DNA of 64,000 bases from JAEXZL01 sp049943125 (GCF_049943125.1 NZ_CP188040.1:3162001-3226000); one strand, 5' to 3'; positions 27,822-37,017 are shown, counted from the first letter of the stretch. Notes: generated by a model not told the origin, from the sequence alone. Translations and numbers: made by a program.

Positions 27822-29459
27822 ATGATGTTCAAGATTCTGATAATAGAAGAAGATGCAAGAGTAAAGGAACTAATTAAATCTTTCTTATTAAAGCATAAAG
27901 ATTTTAATGTAATGGATAGCTTTGCATATACAGAAAATCCTATGGAAAGAATAATTAACCTGCAGCCAGATGCTATATTTCTAAACTATAAAATCATGGA
28001 TGCCTATGGTGATAAGCTTGTTGAATATATAGGGATTAATATGTCCTCTATGAAGGTAATAGTTATTTTAGATTCACCTAATTTTCATCAGGCGCAAAGG
28101 GCAATTAACCAGTGGAGAGTAGATTCCATAATGGAAAGATCTCAAATTAATGAAGAGATTCTCGAGGGTGAACTGGCATCATTTTTCAAAACAGTAAAAA
28201 CTAATAGATTAAATAATATTTCTCATAAAGAATTAGTTGAAAAGTATAATGAGGTTGCCCTATATATATTGCATGAAGAAGTAGTTAGTGGTGGGAACGA
28301 AAAAAGAATAGGTAATGCAGAAAGAAAGCTAGGGGTAAAGCTTGATTTTAAAACAGAAGAATTTTATCTAGGTTATTCTGGTTATGACTCTAGTATATAT
28401 TCTCATTACACTTTGGGTGCAGATACCTTTAATAGTTTCTTTCATAGCTTAAGATCTAAAATACGCAGTATAAGCAGCAAAAATTATAAGGCAGAGATAT
28501 TTATTCATTCCACCTCTAAGAAGTTTATATTAATAGTCAGTAAAAAACATCATGGTAAATCAGATGAAAGTGTAGATAAAATATTTGAACAGATTCATAA
28601 GCTTATCCAATTTGAGTTTCAAGCTAAAATATCTGGAGGGTTAAAGGAACATCAAAATTTTACTACAGTTTCTGAAAGGCTAAGTGGCTTGGGAACTCAC
28701 ATCAGTAATTCTTTTCAAAAGCTTATTTGGTGCAGCGATTTAGCATTCTTTATTGCAGAAAAAGGAATAGTTAGGCAGGAGGATATAGAAAGCCTTCAGA
28801 AGTCTAGTACCCTTGAAAATATAAATTATATGCTGGAAAATATAAAGGGTGCTCTATACAGTAGAGATAGTTCTAAACTGGATTATTCCATAAAAGTACT
28901 ATTTAATGAAGGATTAAAATATTCCTTTAATAGATTATTATACAGCTATTCAATGGATTATCTAAAAGAAATTTATATTTCAGCAGCTATGGATAATGAC
29001 TTTTTATCAAATCTGGATTTTGAGAAGATTATATCAAATGGTGAGTATACAACAATAGAGAAGACCTGTGGATGCATCTGCAAATTATTCAGTGATTTGC
29101 AGGAGGAGCTTATGAGTAAAAATTGTCATAAAAGAATAATCATTCATGATGCTGTAGAGTATATAAAACAAAATTATGATTGTAGGCTCACTCTTAAAGA
29201 AATTTCAGAATATGTATGTATCTCTCCATCCTATTTAAGTAGAATATTTAAACAAAAAACAGGTAATAGCTTAAACAATTTTATAAATGCAATAAGAGTA
29301 GAAAAGGCAAAAGCACTCCTTGATAATACCGATTACAAGGTCTGTGAGGTTTGCGAGAAAAGTGGATTTCTGAGCGCCAAATATTTTAGCCAGGTTTTTA
29401 AAAAGCTTGAAGGCATGACTCCAATGGAGTATAAAGTAAAGGCTGAAAAGGTTGGCTAG
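27822..29459 (+). CDS. AraC-type response regulator with degenerate receiver domain
   Basis: 545 residues, of the YesN size class. N-terminal receiver-like domain (about 1-125) begins FKILIIEEDARVKELI, retaining the acidic pair, but the phospho-acceptor position in PDAIFLNYKIMDAYG is Asn instead of Asp, and the conserved Lys near 105 is not evident (DSIMERS). The middle (about 130-430) is a long helical region without a recognised domain. The C-terminus (about 440-540) is a full AraC pair of helix-turn-helices (LTLKEISEYVCISPSYLSRIF; VCEVCEKSGFLSAKYFSQVF). No histidine kinase gene is adjacent. Probably controls the flavin reductase 110 bases upstream; phosphorylation-independent action is inferred. 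Confidence 0.85.
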   Translation: MMFKILIIEEDARVKELIKSFLLKHKDFNVMDSFAYTENPMERIINLQPDAIFLNYKIMDAYGDKLVEYIGINMSSMKVIVILDSPNFHQAQRAINQWRVDSIMERSQINEEILEGELASFFKTVKTNRLNNISHKELVEKYNEVALYILHEEVVSGGNEKRIGNAERKLGVKLDFKTEEFYLGYSGYDSSIYSHYTLGADTFNSFFHSLRSKIRSISSKNYKAEIFIHSTSKKFILIVSKKHHGKSDESVDKIFEQIHKLIQFEFQAKISGGLKEHQNFTTVSERLSGLGTHISNSFQKLIWCSDLAFFIAEKGIVRQEDIESLQKSSTLENINYMLENIKGALYSRDSSKLDYSIKVLFNEGLKYSFNRLLYSYSMDYLKEIYISAAMDNDFLSNLDFEKIISNGEYTTIEKTCGCICKLFSDLQEELMSKNCHKRIIIHDAVEYIKQNYDCRLTLKEISEYVCISPSYLSRIFKQKTGNSLNNFINAIRVEKAKALLDNTDYKVCEVCEKSGFLSAKYFSQVFKKLEGMTPMEYKVKAEKVG

Positions 29460-29482
29460 AGGATATAGTAAGTAATATAATT

Positions 29483-29529
29483 AATGAAAATACTCCAGTA
29501 GGATTTTAATCTTCTGGAGTATTTTCATT
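29483..29529. terminator. Strong bidirectional terminator
   Basis: AATGAAAATACTCCAG pairs perfectly over 16 bases with CTGGAGTATTTTCATT. It separates the AraC-type regulator from the converging minus-strand pair. Confidence 0.92.
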
Positions 29530-29576
29530 ATAGGGTAAAATATTAACTATGACCATATAAAGAATACTGTTAATTA

Positions 29577-30146
29577 CTATCCTTTGTTGCAAGCTTTAGC
29601 TTCGAACCACTGGAAGCTTACTCTTGCGGCTCCAGGTTCATCCGGTGCTTCTGGTGTCCCTAGAAAAATTACAAAGGAACCTCCTGGAGGCATTATAAAT
29701 TTACCTACCTCCACATCACCCACCGTGGACTTTCCCGGTGCTCTTCTGACGAAGGCTTTAACACCGTCTTCTGGTTCTCCAATAGCTTTGCTTGCTTGAA
29801 GAAGTCTTATACTGGTTTTTGGAATAGGGGAAATGGCTGTATCTGTTGGAGTTACAGAATCTGACCTAGTTGGATTTCCTGGTGGATAGGAATTAAACCA
29901 TATCTGTGCTCTTATGGGAGAATCTCTAGTATTGGAAACCTCCCAATAGTAAACATGCAGATTTACTCCTGATTCTCGAGGATTAAATAATCCAGCCCAA
30001 GCATTTCTTCCCCTACCAAATAAAAGCTCCTTTGTAGAGCCTAAAAAGTAGTTGCCCTGAAGAGATAAATATAGAGCGTAAGGCATACTCACTACCTGAG
30101 AAATTGGGTTTGGTATAAATACTGTGTTTTTATTATAGCTATCCAT
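29577..30146 (-). CDS. Unknown-function protein, DUF6143-like, paralogue of the next gene
   Basis: 189 residues. Begins with a conserved block PNPISQVVSMPYALYLSLQGNYFLG, then NAWAGLFNP, NLHVYYWEVSNT, AQIWFNSYPPG and a C-terminal PPGGSFVIFLG. No signal peptide or membrane helix. It is clearly a paralogue of the adjacent upstream gene, sharing the same blocks in the same order. I think this matches Pfam DUF6143, but that is from memory. A beta-rich fold is likely. Function unknown. Confidence 0.7.
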   Translation of the reverse strand: MDSYNKNTVFIPNPISQVVSMPYALYLSLQGNYFLGSTKELLFGRGRNAWAGLFNPRESGVNLHVYYWEVSNTRDSPIRAQIWFNSYPPGNPTRSDSVTPTDTAISPIPKTSIRLLQASKAIGEPEDGVKAFVRRAPGKSTVGDVEVGKFIMPPGGSFVIFLGTPEAPDEPGAARVSFQWFEAKACNKG

Positions 30147-30172
30147 TTATTAGTACCTCCTATTATTTTTCC

Positions 30173-30736
30173 TTAAATCTGTTCTTCGGACCATCCGAAA
30201 GCAACTCTACCTAAACCCTGTTCAGTGGTTGTTGATGGGTAGCTTAGGGTAATTATTAAGGTTCCTCCAGGTGGGAATATTAAAACTCCGTTTGCATCAC
30301 TAGCCAGTGTAACTTCAGGGTCCACTAGCCTTTCTATAATGTTAATTCCACCCTCTGAATATCCCTCTACATTACTTGCCTCTAGAAGCTTGGTCTTTGG
30401 CACTGGTAGAGGACATATAGCAGTGTTGGCAGGGGTTACTAGCTGAGAGATAGTAGCCTTCCTTGGAGGTTCTGAATTTAACCATATATTAGCTTGAAGT
30501 GGAAGGTTACCTGTATTAGTTACTGTCCAGACATAGACATGAAGATTTACCTTTGAATCTGGTGGGTTTATTAAACCAGCCCAGGCAATAGTATTGTTTT
30601 TAAATTCCATATCATCGGCATAGCCTACAAAATATTTTCCTTGTAGTGAGAGATATAAAGGGTAGGGAATATCAGCAACTTGAGTAATTGGATTTGCTAA
30701 GAGTAGAGGGCTTTTGTAATTTTCACAGGGTTGCAT
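30173..30736 (-). CDS. Unknown-function protein, DUF6143-like, tandem paralogue
   Basis: 187 residues. Shares with its neighbour ANPITQVADIPYPLYLSLQGKYFVG, IAWAGLINP, NLHVYVWTVTNTG, NIWLNSEPP and PPGGTLIITL. First gene of the minus-strand pair; 26 bases separate it from its paralogue, so they form an operon made by tandem duplication. Divergence is moderate, so the duplication is not recent. Behind a GGAGATG ribosome site. Function unknown. Confidence 0.7.
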   Translation of the reverse strand: MQPCENYKSPLLLANPITQVADIPYPLYLSLQGKYFVGYADDMEFKNNTIAWAGLINPPDSKVNLHVYVWTVTNTGNLPLQANIWLNSEPPRKATISQLVTPANTAICPLPVPKTKLLEASNVEGYSEGGINIIERLVDPEVTLASDANGVLIFPPGGTLIITLSYPSTTTEQGLGRVAFGWSEEQI

Positions 30737-30937
30737 TCTGTTTCATCTCCTATTGTATTTATATAGAAAAGGTTTTATTGATATCATAGTATGTAGAAAA
30801 AATAAAATATGAGATGAAAAGGTAACTCTTTAGAGCAAGTCTATCTTCATAGAAGAATTAATGACAGGTGGAATAAAATGTAATATTATATATAATAGTA
30901 GATAGAAATTGATAATATATTGAGGAGGACTAGAAAA

Positions 30938-31345
30938 ATGAATAAAAAGGCAAAGAATGTTGATGTTAATGATTTTATAAATGACCTAGAACATCCTCTT
31001 AAGGATATAATTATTAAAGTGAGAGAAATAATTCTTAATTGCAATAAGGATATTACTGAACATATAAAATGGAATGCTCCAAGCTTTTGTTATAACAATG
31101 ACGATAGGATTACCTTCAAGCTGAATAATAAGAATTGTGTACAGCTAGTCTTTCATACGGGAGCAAAGGGGAAGGATAGCAAGAGTGAGGGGCCTCTTTT
31201 TGAGGATCAAAGCAATTTATTAGCATGGGTTGCAGATAGGAGGGCTTTAATGACCTTTTATCATGTAAATGAGGTTGATACAAAGAAAGAGGAAATAATT
31301 AAAATTGTTAATCAATGGTTAGAGGAGACTATAAATCAAGAATAA
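30938..31345 (+). CDS. DUF1801 domain protein
   Basis: 135 residues. The family pattern is visible: VNDFINDLEHPLKDIIIKVREII, ITEHIKWNAPSFCYNNDDRITF, VQLVFHTGAK and ALMTFYHVNEVDTKKEEI. I place the start at ATG 30938 because GAGGAGG at 30922-30928 sits 9 bases before it; an upstream TTG at 30920 overlaps that site. DUF1801 proteins are small, cytosolic and YdhG-like, with no established role. Confidence 0.85.
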   Translation: MNKKAKNVDVNDFINDLEHPLKDIIIKVREIILNCNKDITEHIKWNAPSFCYNNDDRITFKLNNKNCVQLVFHTGAKGKDSKSEGPLFEDQSNLLAWVADRRALMTFYHVNEVDTKKEEIIKIVNQWLEETINQE

Positions 31346-31375
31346 AGATTATTCTAACTATAGCCTCAAGGAATA

Positions 31376-31404
31376 TTGACATATATGTTAAATTATACTA
31401 TTAT
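31376..31404 (+). promoter_or_regulatory. Sigma-A type promoter of the MATE gene
   Basis: TTGACA (31376-31381), 17-base spacer, TATTAT (31399-31404). The predicted start near 31411 coincides with the first base of a structured leader. Confidence 0.7.
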
Positions 31405-31410
31405 AAATTT

Positions 31411-31515
31411 GCTATTATAAGCAAACTTTAGCTTTGCCACCGGGTAAAGCGTAAGGTGTTCTAGAACATTCCGTTAGGTCTTAGAAGGAATGTCATGGGA
31501 TACCTTTTTTATTTT
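31411..31515 (+). ncRNA. Structured leader with terminator hairpin upstream of the MATE gene (candidate riboswitch or attenuator)
   Basis: After the promoter the RNA can fold a hairpin GCTTT/AAAGC enclosing GCCACCGGGT (31431-31450). A larger terminator-like element follows, AAGGT...ACCTT enclosing CATTCC/GGAATG (31453-31507), ending in TTTTTTATTTTT. The ribosome site AGGGAGG comes directly after. GTTCTAGAAC is a palindrome inside the element. Such an arrangement usually senses a ligand or ribosome stalling. I could not match it to a named riboswitch class; fragments recall the c-di-GMP-I motif, but the architecture does not fit. Confidence 0.5.
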
Positions 31516-31530
31516 TAGGGAGGAAACTTT

Positions 31531-32874
31531 ATGGATAATAATATTTTTAAGGATTTTACTAAATATGTAAGCTTGAATATCCTCGGTATGATAGGTCTTT
31601 CTTGTTATATTCTTGCAGATACATTTTTTATTTCAAAGGCTTTAGGCTCAACAGGTGTTGCTGCACTTAATTTTTCTATTTCAATTTATAGCCTGATTCA
31701 TGGGACTGGACTTATGATAGGGATAGGGGGAGCCACAAGATATGGTATATTAAGATCTCAAAAAAGAGACAAGCGGGCCAATGAAATATTTTCAACCAGC
31801 ATAAAATTGGGTGTTATTTTAGGACTTCTCTTTACAATAGTAGGAGTTTTTTCTTCAGAATCTCTTGCATTAACCTTAGGGGCAGATGACAATACTCTAC
31901 CGCTTACTAAAACCTACCTATTGACGATATTATCCTTTGCGCCATTTTTTATTATGAATAATATTCTTCTTGCTTTTGTACGAAACGATAATAATCCAAG
32001 GCTATCAATGGTTGCAATGCTAACAGGTAGCTTTTCAAATATTATTTTGGATTATATATTCATGTTTCCTCTTCAAATGGGAATGTTTGGTGCAGCCTTT
32101 GCAACTGGGCTGGCACCGATAATAAGTATATTAATATTAACTGTTCATCTTACCAAAGGAAGAAACAGCTTAAGCTTTATAAAAGGTAAAATGAAATTGT
32201 CTAGAGTTTTTGATGTCTTTAGGTTGGGTCTATCTTCTTTTATTTCTGAGATTTCTTCAGCAGTTGTTCTTATTACCTTTAATTTAGTAATTTTAAAGCT
32301 TGCAGGAAATTTAGGTGTTGCCTCCTATGGTATTGTTGCCAATATAGCACTGGTGGGTATATCAATATTTACAGGTATAGCGCAAGGAATTCAGCCTCTC
32401 ATAAGTAAAGGGTATGGAAGTAAAAACTTCCTTGAGGTGAAAAAAGTGATGAGGTATGCTTTGATAACTTCAGGTGTAATAGCCTTAATTATTTATTCGG
32501 CAGTTTTCATTAAGGCTAACAGTATTGTTGGTATTTTTAACAGCGAAAAAAATTTAGAAATATTACATATTGCTATAACTGGACTTAGAATTTATTTTAT
32601 AGGATTTTTCTTTGCAGGCATCAATATAATAATGTCTATATATTTAAGTGCTACAGAAAGAGCTAAGGATGCCTTCATTGTATCAATGGCAAGAGGCTTA
32701 GTAATCATTGTGCCTTTAGTGCTTATATTAAGCAGTATTTTAAAAATGACAGGAGTTTGGTTATCATTTGTTTTCACTGAATTGGCTGTAACTATAATGA
32801 CCTATATAATAGTAAAGACTAAAAAGAATATTGAAAGAGAAGAAAAAATCAGGGTGAACCTTGCTAATGATTGA
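31531..32874 (+). CDS. MATE-family efflux transporter
   Basis: 447 residues, about 12 membrane helices. Family features: early LGMIGLSCYILADTFFISKALGSTGVAALN, the internal repeat, and SYGIVANIALVGISIFTGIAQGIQPLISKGYG in the second half. Members export cationic drugs or metabolites using a Na+ or H+ gradient. Closest subgroup appears to be the MepA-like clostridial group (inference). Behind a structured leader with its own promoter. Confidence 0.88.
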   Translation: MDNNIFKDFTKYVSLNILGMIGLSCYILADTFFISKALGSTGVAALNFSISIYSLIHGTGLMIGIGGATRYGILRSQKRDKRANEIFSTSIKLGVILGLLFTIVGVFSSESLALTLGADDNTLPLTKTYLLTILSFAPFFIMNNILLAFVRNDNNPRLSMVAMLTGSFSNIILDYIFMFPLQMGMFGAAFATGLAPIISILILTVHLTKGRNSLSFIKGKMKLSRVFDVFRLGLSSFISEISSAVVLITFNLVILKLAGNLGVASYGIVANIALVGISIFTGIAQGIQPLISKGYGSKNFLEVKKVMRYALITSGVIALIIYSAVFIKANSIVGIFNSEKNLEILHIAITGLRIYFIGFFFAGINIIMSIYLSATERAKDAFIVSMARGLVIIVPLVLILSSILKMTGVWLSFVFTELAVTIMTYIIVKTKKNIEREEKIRVNLAND

Positions 32875-32968
32875 AGCAGCACCTTAATATAAAGTTATAT
32901 TTATGTATGATACAATATAGATAGGTAATTTAAGTGAATAAAGTCATATTTACTAAAGGAGATTAGTT

Positions 32969-33712
32969 ATGAAGATACTTGCAATAGGTAATAGCTTTTC
33001 TGAAGATGCCACTAAATATCTCCATCAGATTGCAGAGGCTGATGCTTTTGATTTAGAAGTGGTGAACCTATATATACCAGGCTGCTGTCTTGAAGCGCAT
33101 TGGAACAATATATTAACAGAGGGCAAGTCTTATGAATACAGCATAAATGGAGAATTTCACGGAAGAATGGTTTCAATCAAAGAAGTTCTTTTAGAGGATA
33201 AATGGGATTATATAACTCTCCAGCAGTGCAGTGGATTGTCTGGAATAATAGAAAGCTATTATCCTTATATAAAAAATATATCTGATTATCTAAGAGAGCT
33301 CTCACCGATTTCTAAGCTGGTAATACATGAGACCTGGGCCTATGAGGTGGATAGCACCCATGGAGATTTTAAAAGATATAATAACAGTCAGGATAAGATG
33401 TATAATCAGCTGAAAAAGGCCTACTACTCTGTTGCAGAAGAAATGGGACTACCTATTATACCAAGTGGTGATTTAGTTCAGAAGCTTCGAGGGAAGAAAT
33501 TATTTGATTATGAAAATGGAGGCTTATCTCTATGTAGGGATGGTTATCATATAGATTTAATTTATGGAAGATACTTAGTAGCTGCCCTTTGGTATAAATT
33601 CTTCTCTGGAAGGTCGCTAATCGAGAATGTCTTTACTTTTGAAGAAGAGAAAAACGTAGATATGAATTTAATTAATGAAATAAAAAATCTCATTTCAGAG
33701 GAAGGTTTATAA
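32969..33712 (+). CDS. DUF4886 protein, SGNH-hydrolase-like
   Basis: 247 residues. It opens MKILAIGNSFSEDATKYL, the GNSFS block that carries the catalytic Ser of SGNH-fold esterases, and ends with CRDGYHID, the DxxH block. YITLQQCSG lies between them. These features match DUF4886. No signal peptide, so a cytoplasmic hydrolase is inferred. Substrate unknown. It may run with the MATE gene 94 bases upstream; no terminator lies between them. Confidence 0.8.
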   Translation: MKILAIGNSFSEDATKYLHQIAEADAFDLEVVNLYIPGCCLEAHWNNILTEGKSYEYSINGEFHGRMVSIKEVLLEDKWDYITLQQCSGLSGIIESYYPYIKNISDYLRELSPISKLVIHETWAYEVDSTHGDFKRYNNSQDKMYNQLKKAYYSVAEEMGLPIIPSGDLVQKLRGKKLFDYENGGLSLCRDGYHIDLIYGRYLVAALWYKFFSGRSLIENVFTFEEEKNVDMNLINEIKNLISEEGL

Positions 33713-33723
33713 ATAATTTAGAT

Positions 33724-33760
33724 AAGAAGCTATTAAAGAAATTACCTTTAATAGCTTCTT
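33724..33760. terminator. Bidirectional terminator between DUF4886 and M20 genes
   Basis: AAGAAGCTATTAAAG pairs perfectly with CTTTAATAGCTTCTT over 15 bases. It serves two converging genes. Confidence 0.9.
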
Positions 33761-33776
33761 GCTATTTAGTGGAATA

Positions 33777-34961
33777 TTATTTATTTGATTTCAGCCACAT
33801 CATTGCACTATAGGCATGCATTGCCGCACCAGTGGGGAGTATATCTTCATTAAAGATAACCTCTGGATGATGCATAGGAAATCCATAATGGGGATCTTCA
33901 TCCTTTGAACCGGCTCCAAGAAGAAAATACACGCTAGGTACCTTATAGCCATAGGAAGCAAAATCCTCAGAGCCCATCCCGCCACCTTTGAAGGATATAA
34001 CTGATTTTTCACCTACTACATCCTTTACATAAGAAGCTATATTATTTGCTAAATCTATATCATTTTTTAGCGGTGGGACAGAGGCAACTATTTCTATTAT
34101 TCCTTCTCCTCGAAATAACTTTGCTGTGGCTACCACTATATCCTCTAGTCTTTTGTAAATAAAATCACCCAAATCAACATCAAGATAACGAATAGTTCCT
34201 TCTAGTACTGCTTCCGCAGGGATAACATTATGTGTATTACCTGCTTGAAATTTTCCGAAGGTAATTACAGCAGATTTCATAGCAGATATTTCCCTGGAAA
34301 TTATTTCCTGAGATGATAGATAAATATGAGATGCAATATTGATGGGATCAACCCCGGTTTCAGGCATAGCACCATGGCAACCCACTCCTTTTATGGTAAT
34401 TCTAAATATGGTACATCCTGCTATGGTAGTTCCAAGTCCATAGATAATAGTATTAGTTGGTGTACCAGAGTGTACATGAAGTGCCATGGCAGCATCTACC
34501 TTGGGATTCTCTAAAACCCCAGACTCCAGCATAAGCTTTGCTCCTTTAAAGCCTTCTTCATTGGGCTGGAAAACCAGCTTCACTGTACCTTCAAGATCCT
34601 TTTCATGTTCCTTTAATAATTTTGCTGCGCCTAACAACATAGTGGTGTGAAGGTCATGACCACAAGCATGCATATTTCCATTTGTTGATTTAAAGGGTAA
34701 ATCAGTCTGTTCTGTAACTGGAAGTGCATCCATATCAGCTCTTAGAAGGAAGGTTTTCTTCCCATCTTTCTTACCTGCTAAAGCAACAATACCACTTTTA
34801 CAAATTTCTTTTGGTTCATAGCCAAACTCCTTTAATTTATCCATTACGTACTTTGTAGTGTTAGGGAGATTGTCTCCAACCTCTGGATTCCTATGAATTT
34901 CTCTTCTAATTTTTATAAGCTCTTCTTTCATGGCTTTTGCACTTTCTAAAATTTTGTTCAT
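33777..34961 (-). CDS. M20D-family amidohydrolase (N-acyl amino acid hydrolase type)
   Basis: 394 residues. IRREIHRNPEVGDNLPNT at the N-terminus, LRADMDALPVTE, the metal-binding ACGHDLHTTMLLGAAKLL, and a C-terminal GSEDFASYGYKVPSVYFLLG with the last metal ligand region. These are the motifs of hippurate/aminoacylase-type M20D peptidases, which remove acyl groups from amino acids or cleave dipeptides, using two zinc or manganese ions. Cytoplasmic. It stands alone on the minus strand with its own ribosome site. Confidence 0.9.
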   Translation of the reverse strand: MNKILESAKAMKEELIKIRREIHRNPEVGDNLPNTTKYVMDKLKEFGYEPKEICKSGIVALAGKKDGKKTFLLRADMDALPVTEQTDLPFKSTNGNMHACGHDLHTTMLLGAAKLLKEHEKDLEGTVKLVFQPNEEGFKGAKLMLESGVLENPKVDAAMALHVHSGTPTNTIIYGLGTTIAGCTIFRITIKGVGCHGAMPETGVDPINIASHIYLSSQEIISREISAMKSAVITFGKFQAGNTHNVIPAEAVLEGTIRYLDVDLGDFIYKRLEDIVVATAKLFRGEGIIEIVASVPPLKNDIDLANNIASYVKDVVGEKSVISFKGGGMGSEDFASYGYKVPSVYFLLGAGSKDEDPHYGFPMHHPEVIFNEDILPTGAAMHAYSAMMWLKSNK

Positions 34962-35198
34962 TTTATCCTCCTGTTATAGTTAAATCAAGTTTTCACTTGT
35001 TCTTATCATAAATATAATTATTTAAAATATAGGATTAACAATATTAGAGTATTATTATCCCTACCTAATTATTTTGCTCTATGAGGCCAAATTATATGTT
35101 AAAAACAACAATATATAGTATTATAGTTGACCTTCATTTATTAGTTAAATAGGTTTCGTGGTATACTAGAAAGAGAAGATATATTAGGAGGAATATTT

Positions 35199-36185
35199 AT
35201 GCCACTGGAAATAATCCGAAATGATATAACTAAAGTTAAAGCTGATGCAATAGTTAATGCTGCTAATTCATCTCTATTAGGAGGTGGAGGTGTTGATGGG
35301 GCAATACATCTGGCTGCAGGACCAGAGCTTCTTGAGGAGTGTAGAGGTCTTGGTGGATGCAGAGTCGGTGAAGCTAAAATTACAAAAGGATACAATCTGC
35401 CAGCAAAATACGTTATACATACCGTAGGACCCATATGGCAGGGAGGTAATAATAATGAAGAACAGCTTCTTATAGATTGCTATAAAAACTCTTTGGAGCT
35501 AGCTCGTGAATATCAGCTAGAAACCATTGCCTTTCCTTTGATATCCGCTGGTGCCTATGGCTATCCTAAGGATAAAGCACTTAGGACTGCAATCTCAGTT
35601 ATAGGAGACTTCCTTTTAGAAAATGATATGGCAATTTTTATTGTGGTTTATGATAAAAATGCCGTTATGCTTTCAGAGAAGCTATTCAAATCTATAAAAG
35701 AATACATAGATGATAATTATATAGATGAGCAACCGAAATATAGAAGAAATATATATGAAGAAGCTCAAATGCATTTAATGGAGGATTTATATACTCCTGT
35801 AAAAAAACAGGGCAAACGAAGCTTAGATGATATTATAAACAACTTGGATGAGACCTTTACGGAGATGCTGCTTCGATTAATTCATGAAAAGTCTATGAAG
35901 GAGTCAGAGGTTTACAAAAAAGCAAATGTGGACCGTAAGCATTTTTCTAAAATACGTAATGATGTAAATTATAATCCCAAAAAGACAACAGCACTTGCTT
36001 TTGCAATTGCTTTAAAGCTAAACCTCGATGAAACGAAGGATTTGCTTCTTAAGGCCGGCTATGCACTTTCGCGAAGCAATAAGTTTGACCTTATAATTGA
36101 GTATTTTATAGAAAGCAAAAACTATGACATTTTTGAGATAAATGAGGCTTTGTATGCCTTTCACCAAAAGACCTTGAGAGAATAG
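35199..36185 (+). CDS. Macro-domain protein with C-terminal helix-turn-helix
   Basis: 328 residues. Residues 1-165 are a MacroD/YmdB-type macro domain: IVNAANSSLLGGGGVDGAIH, ITKGYNLPAKYVIHTVGP and FPLISAGAYGYP, all expected for binding ADP-ribose and removing O-acetyl or protein-linked ADP-ribose. After a charged linker (about 166-215), residues 220-328 form a separate helical domain with XRE-like sequence (SEVYKKANVDRKHFSKIRND, PKKTTALAFAIALKLNLDETKDLL). The fusion suggests a regulator or sensor rather than a plain hydrolase. A VWA protein gene follows 93 bases later. Confidence 0.85.
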   Translation: MPLEIIRNDITKVKADAIVNAANSSLLGGGGVDGAIHLAAGPELLEECRGLGGCRVGEAKITKGYNLPAKYVIHTVGPIWQGGNNNEEQLLIDCYKNSLELAREYQLETIAFPLISAGAYGYPKDKALRTAISVIGDFLLENDMAIFIVVYDKNAVMLSEKLFKSIKEYIDDNYIDEQPKYRRNIYEEAQMHLMEDLYTPVKKQGKRSLDDIINNLDETFTEMLLRLIHEKSMKESEVYKKANVDRKHFSKIRNDVNYNPKKTTALAFAIALKLNLDETKDLLLKAGYALSRSNKFDLIIEYFIESKNYDIFEINEALYAFHQKTLRE

Positions 36186-36278
36186 TTTTTTACTAATAAA
36201 TATATATTGTCGCTTGTGATGCGACCAAAGCTTATATATGAAGTGATATCCTTTAAGTATAAAAGATGATTTGGGGGT

Positions 36279-36944
36279 ATGAAAATGAAAAAAGGATTAA
36301 CTGAATTAGTATTTATTCTTGACAGGAGCGGCTCAATGTCTGGACTAGAAGGTGATACCATAGGAGGATATAATGCTATGGTAAATAAACAGAAGAAGGA
36401 GTCCGGAGAAGCTATAGTTACTACTGTACTCTTTGATGACAAATATGAATTACTCCATGATCGTATTAATTTAAAAGGGATAGAACCTATTTCAGAAAGA
36501 GAATATTATGTAAGAGGCTGTACAGCTCTATTAGATGCCATAGGAAAAACTATAAATAAAATTGGTAATGTTCAAAAGCATACTATTGAATCGGAAAGAG
36601 CTGAGCATGTACTCTTTGTAATAACCACTGATGGAATGGAAAATGCAAGCCGAGAATTTAATTATGAAAAGGTTAAGCGAATGATTGAACATCAAAAAAA
36701 TAAGTATGGTTGGGAATTTATTTTTCTTGGAGCTAACATTGATGCAGTTGCAACTGCTAAGAGATTTGGCATAAGTGAAGATAGGGCCTCTAATTATAAT
36801 GCAGATAGTGAAGGAACCTCACTAAATTATGAGGTGATTAGTGAAACAGTATCCTCCTTAAGAACCAAAGGTAAAATCTCAGAACAGTGGAAGAGCAGGA
36901 TTGACGAGGACTATAAAAGCCGCAGCGGTGGAAATAAAAGATAA
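36279..36944 (+). CDS. VWA-domain protein
   Basis: 221 residues, essentially one von Willebrand factor A domain. The MIDAS metal site is intact: DRSGS (Asp15, Ser17, Ser19), the Thr of RGCTALLDAIG and the Asp of TTDGMENAS. There is no signal peptide or anchor, so it is cytoplasmic, which fits a role in protein complex assembly. The start could be ATG 36279 or 36285, both behind TTGGGGG. Its position after the macro/HTH gene suggests joint function; no ATPase partner is seen. Confidence 0.85.
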   Translation: MKMKKGLTELVFILDRSGSMSGLEGDTIGGYNAMVNKQKKESGEAIVTTVLFDDKYELLHDRINLKGIEPISEREYYVRGCTALLDAIGKTINKIGNVQKHTIESERAEHVLFVITTDGMENASREFNYEKVKRMIEHQKNKYGWEFIFLGANIDAVATAKRFGISEDRASNYNADSEGTSLNYEVISETVSSLRTKGKISEQWKSRIDEDYKSRSGGNKR

Positions 36945-36981
36945 ATATATACTTACACTATTGATTCTTTAATGATATGAT

Positions 36982-37001
36982 TATAGTGATAATCATTATC
37001 A
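36982..37001. promoter_or_regulatory. Fur box upstream of the flavoreductase gene
   Basis: TGATAATCATTATCA at 36987-37001 is a perfect palindrome, and the 19-mer at 36982-37000 matches the classical Fur consensus (GATAATGATAATCATTATC) at 17 of 19 positions. It overlaps TATAGT at 36982, a likely -10. Iron-dependent repression of the following gene is inferred. Confidence 0.8.
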
Positions 37002-37017
37002 TTAAAGAGGTGCTAGT

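Noticed and set aside
31411..31515. Call of a c-di-GMP-I riboswitch for the MATE leader
   Set aside because: Only short fragments (GCAAAC, GCCACCGGG) resemble it; the stems do not follow the class architecture.
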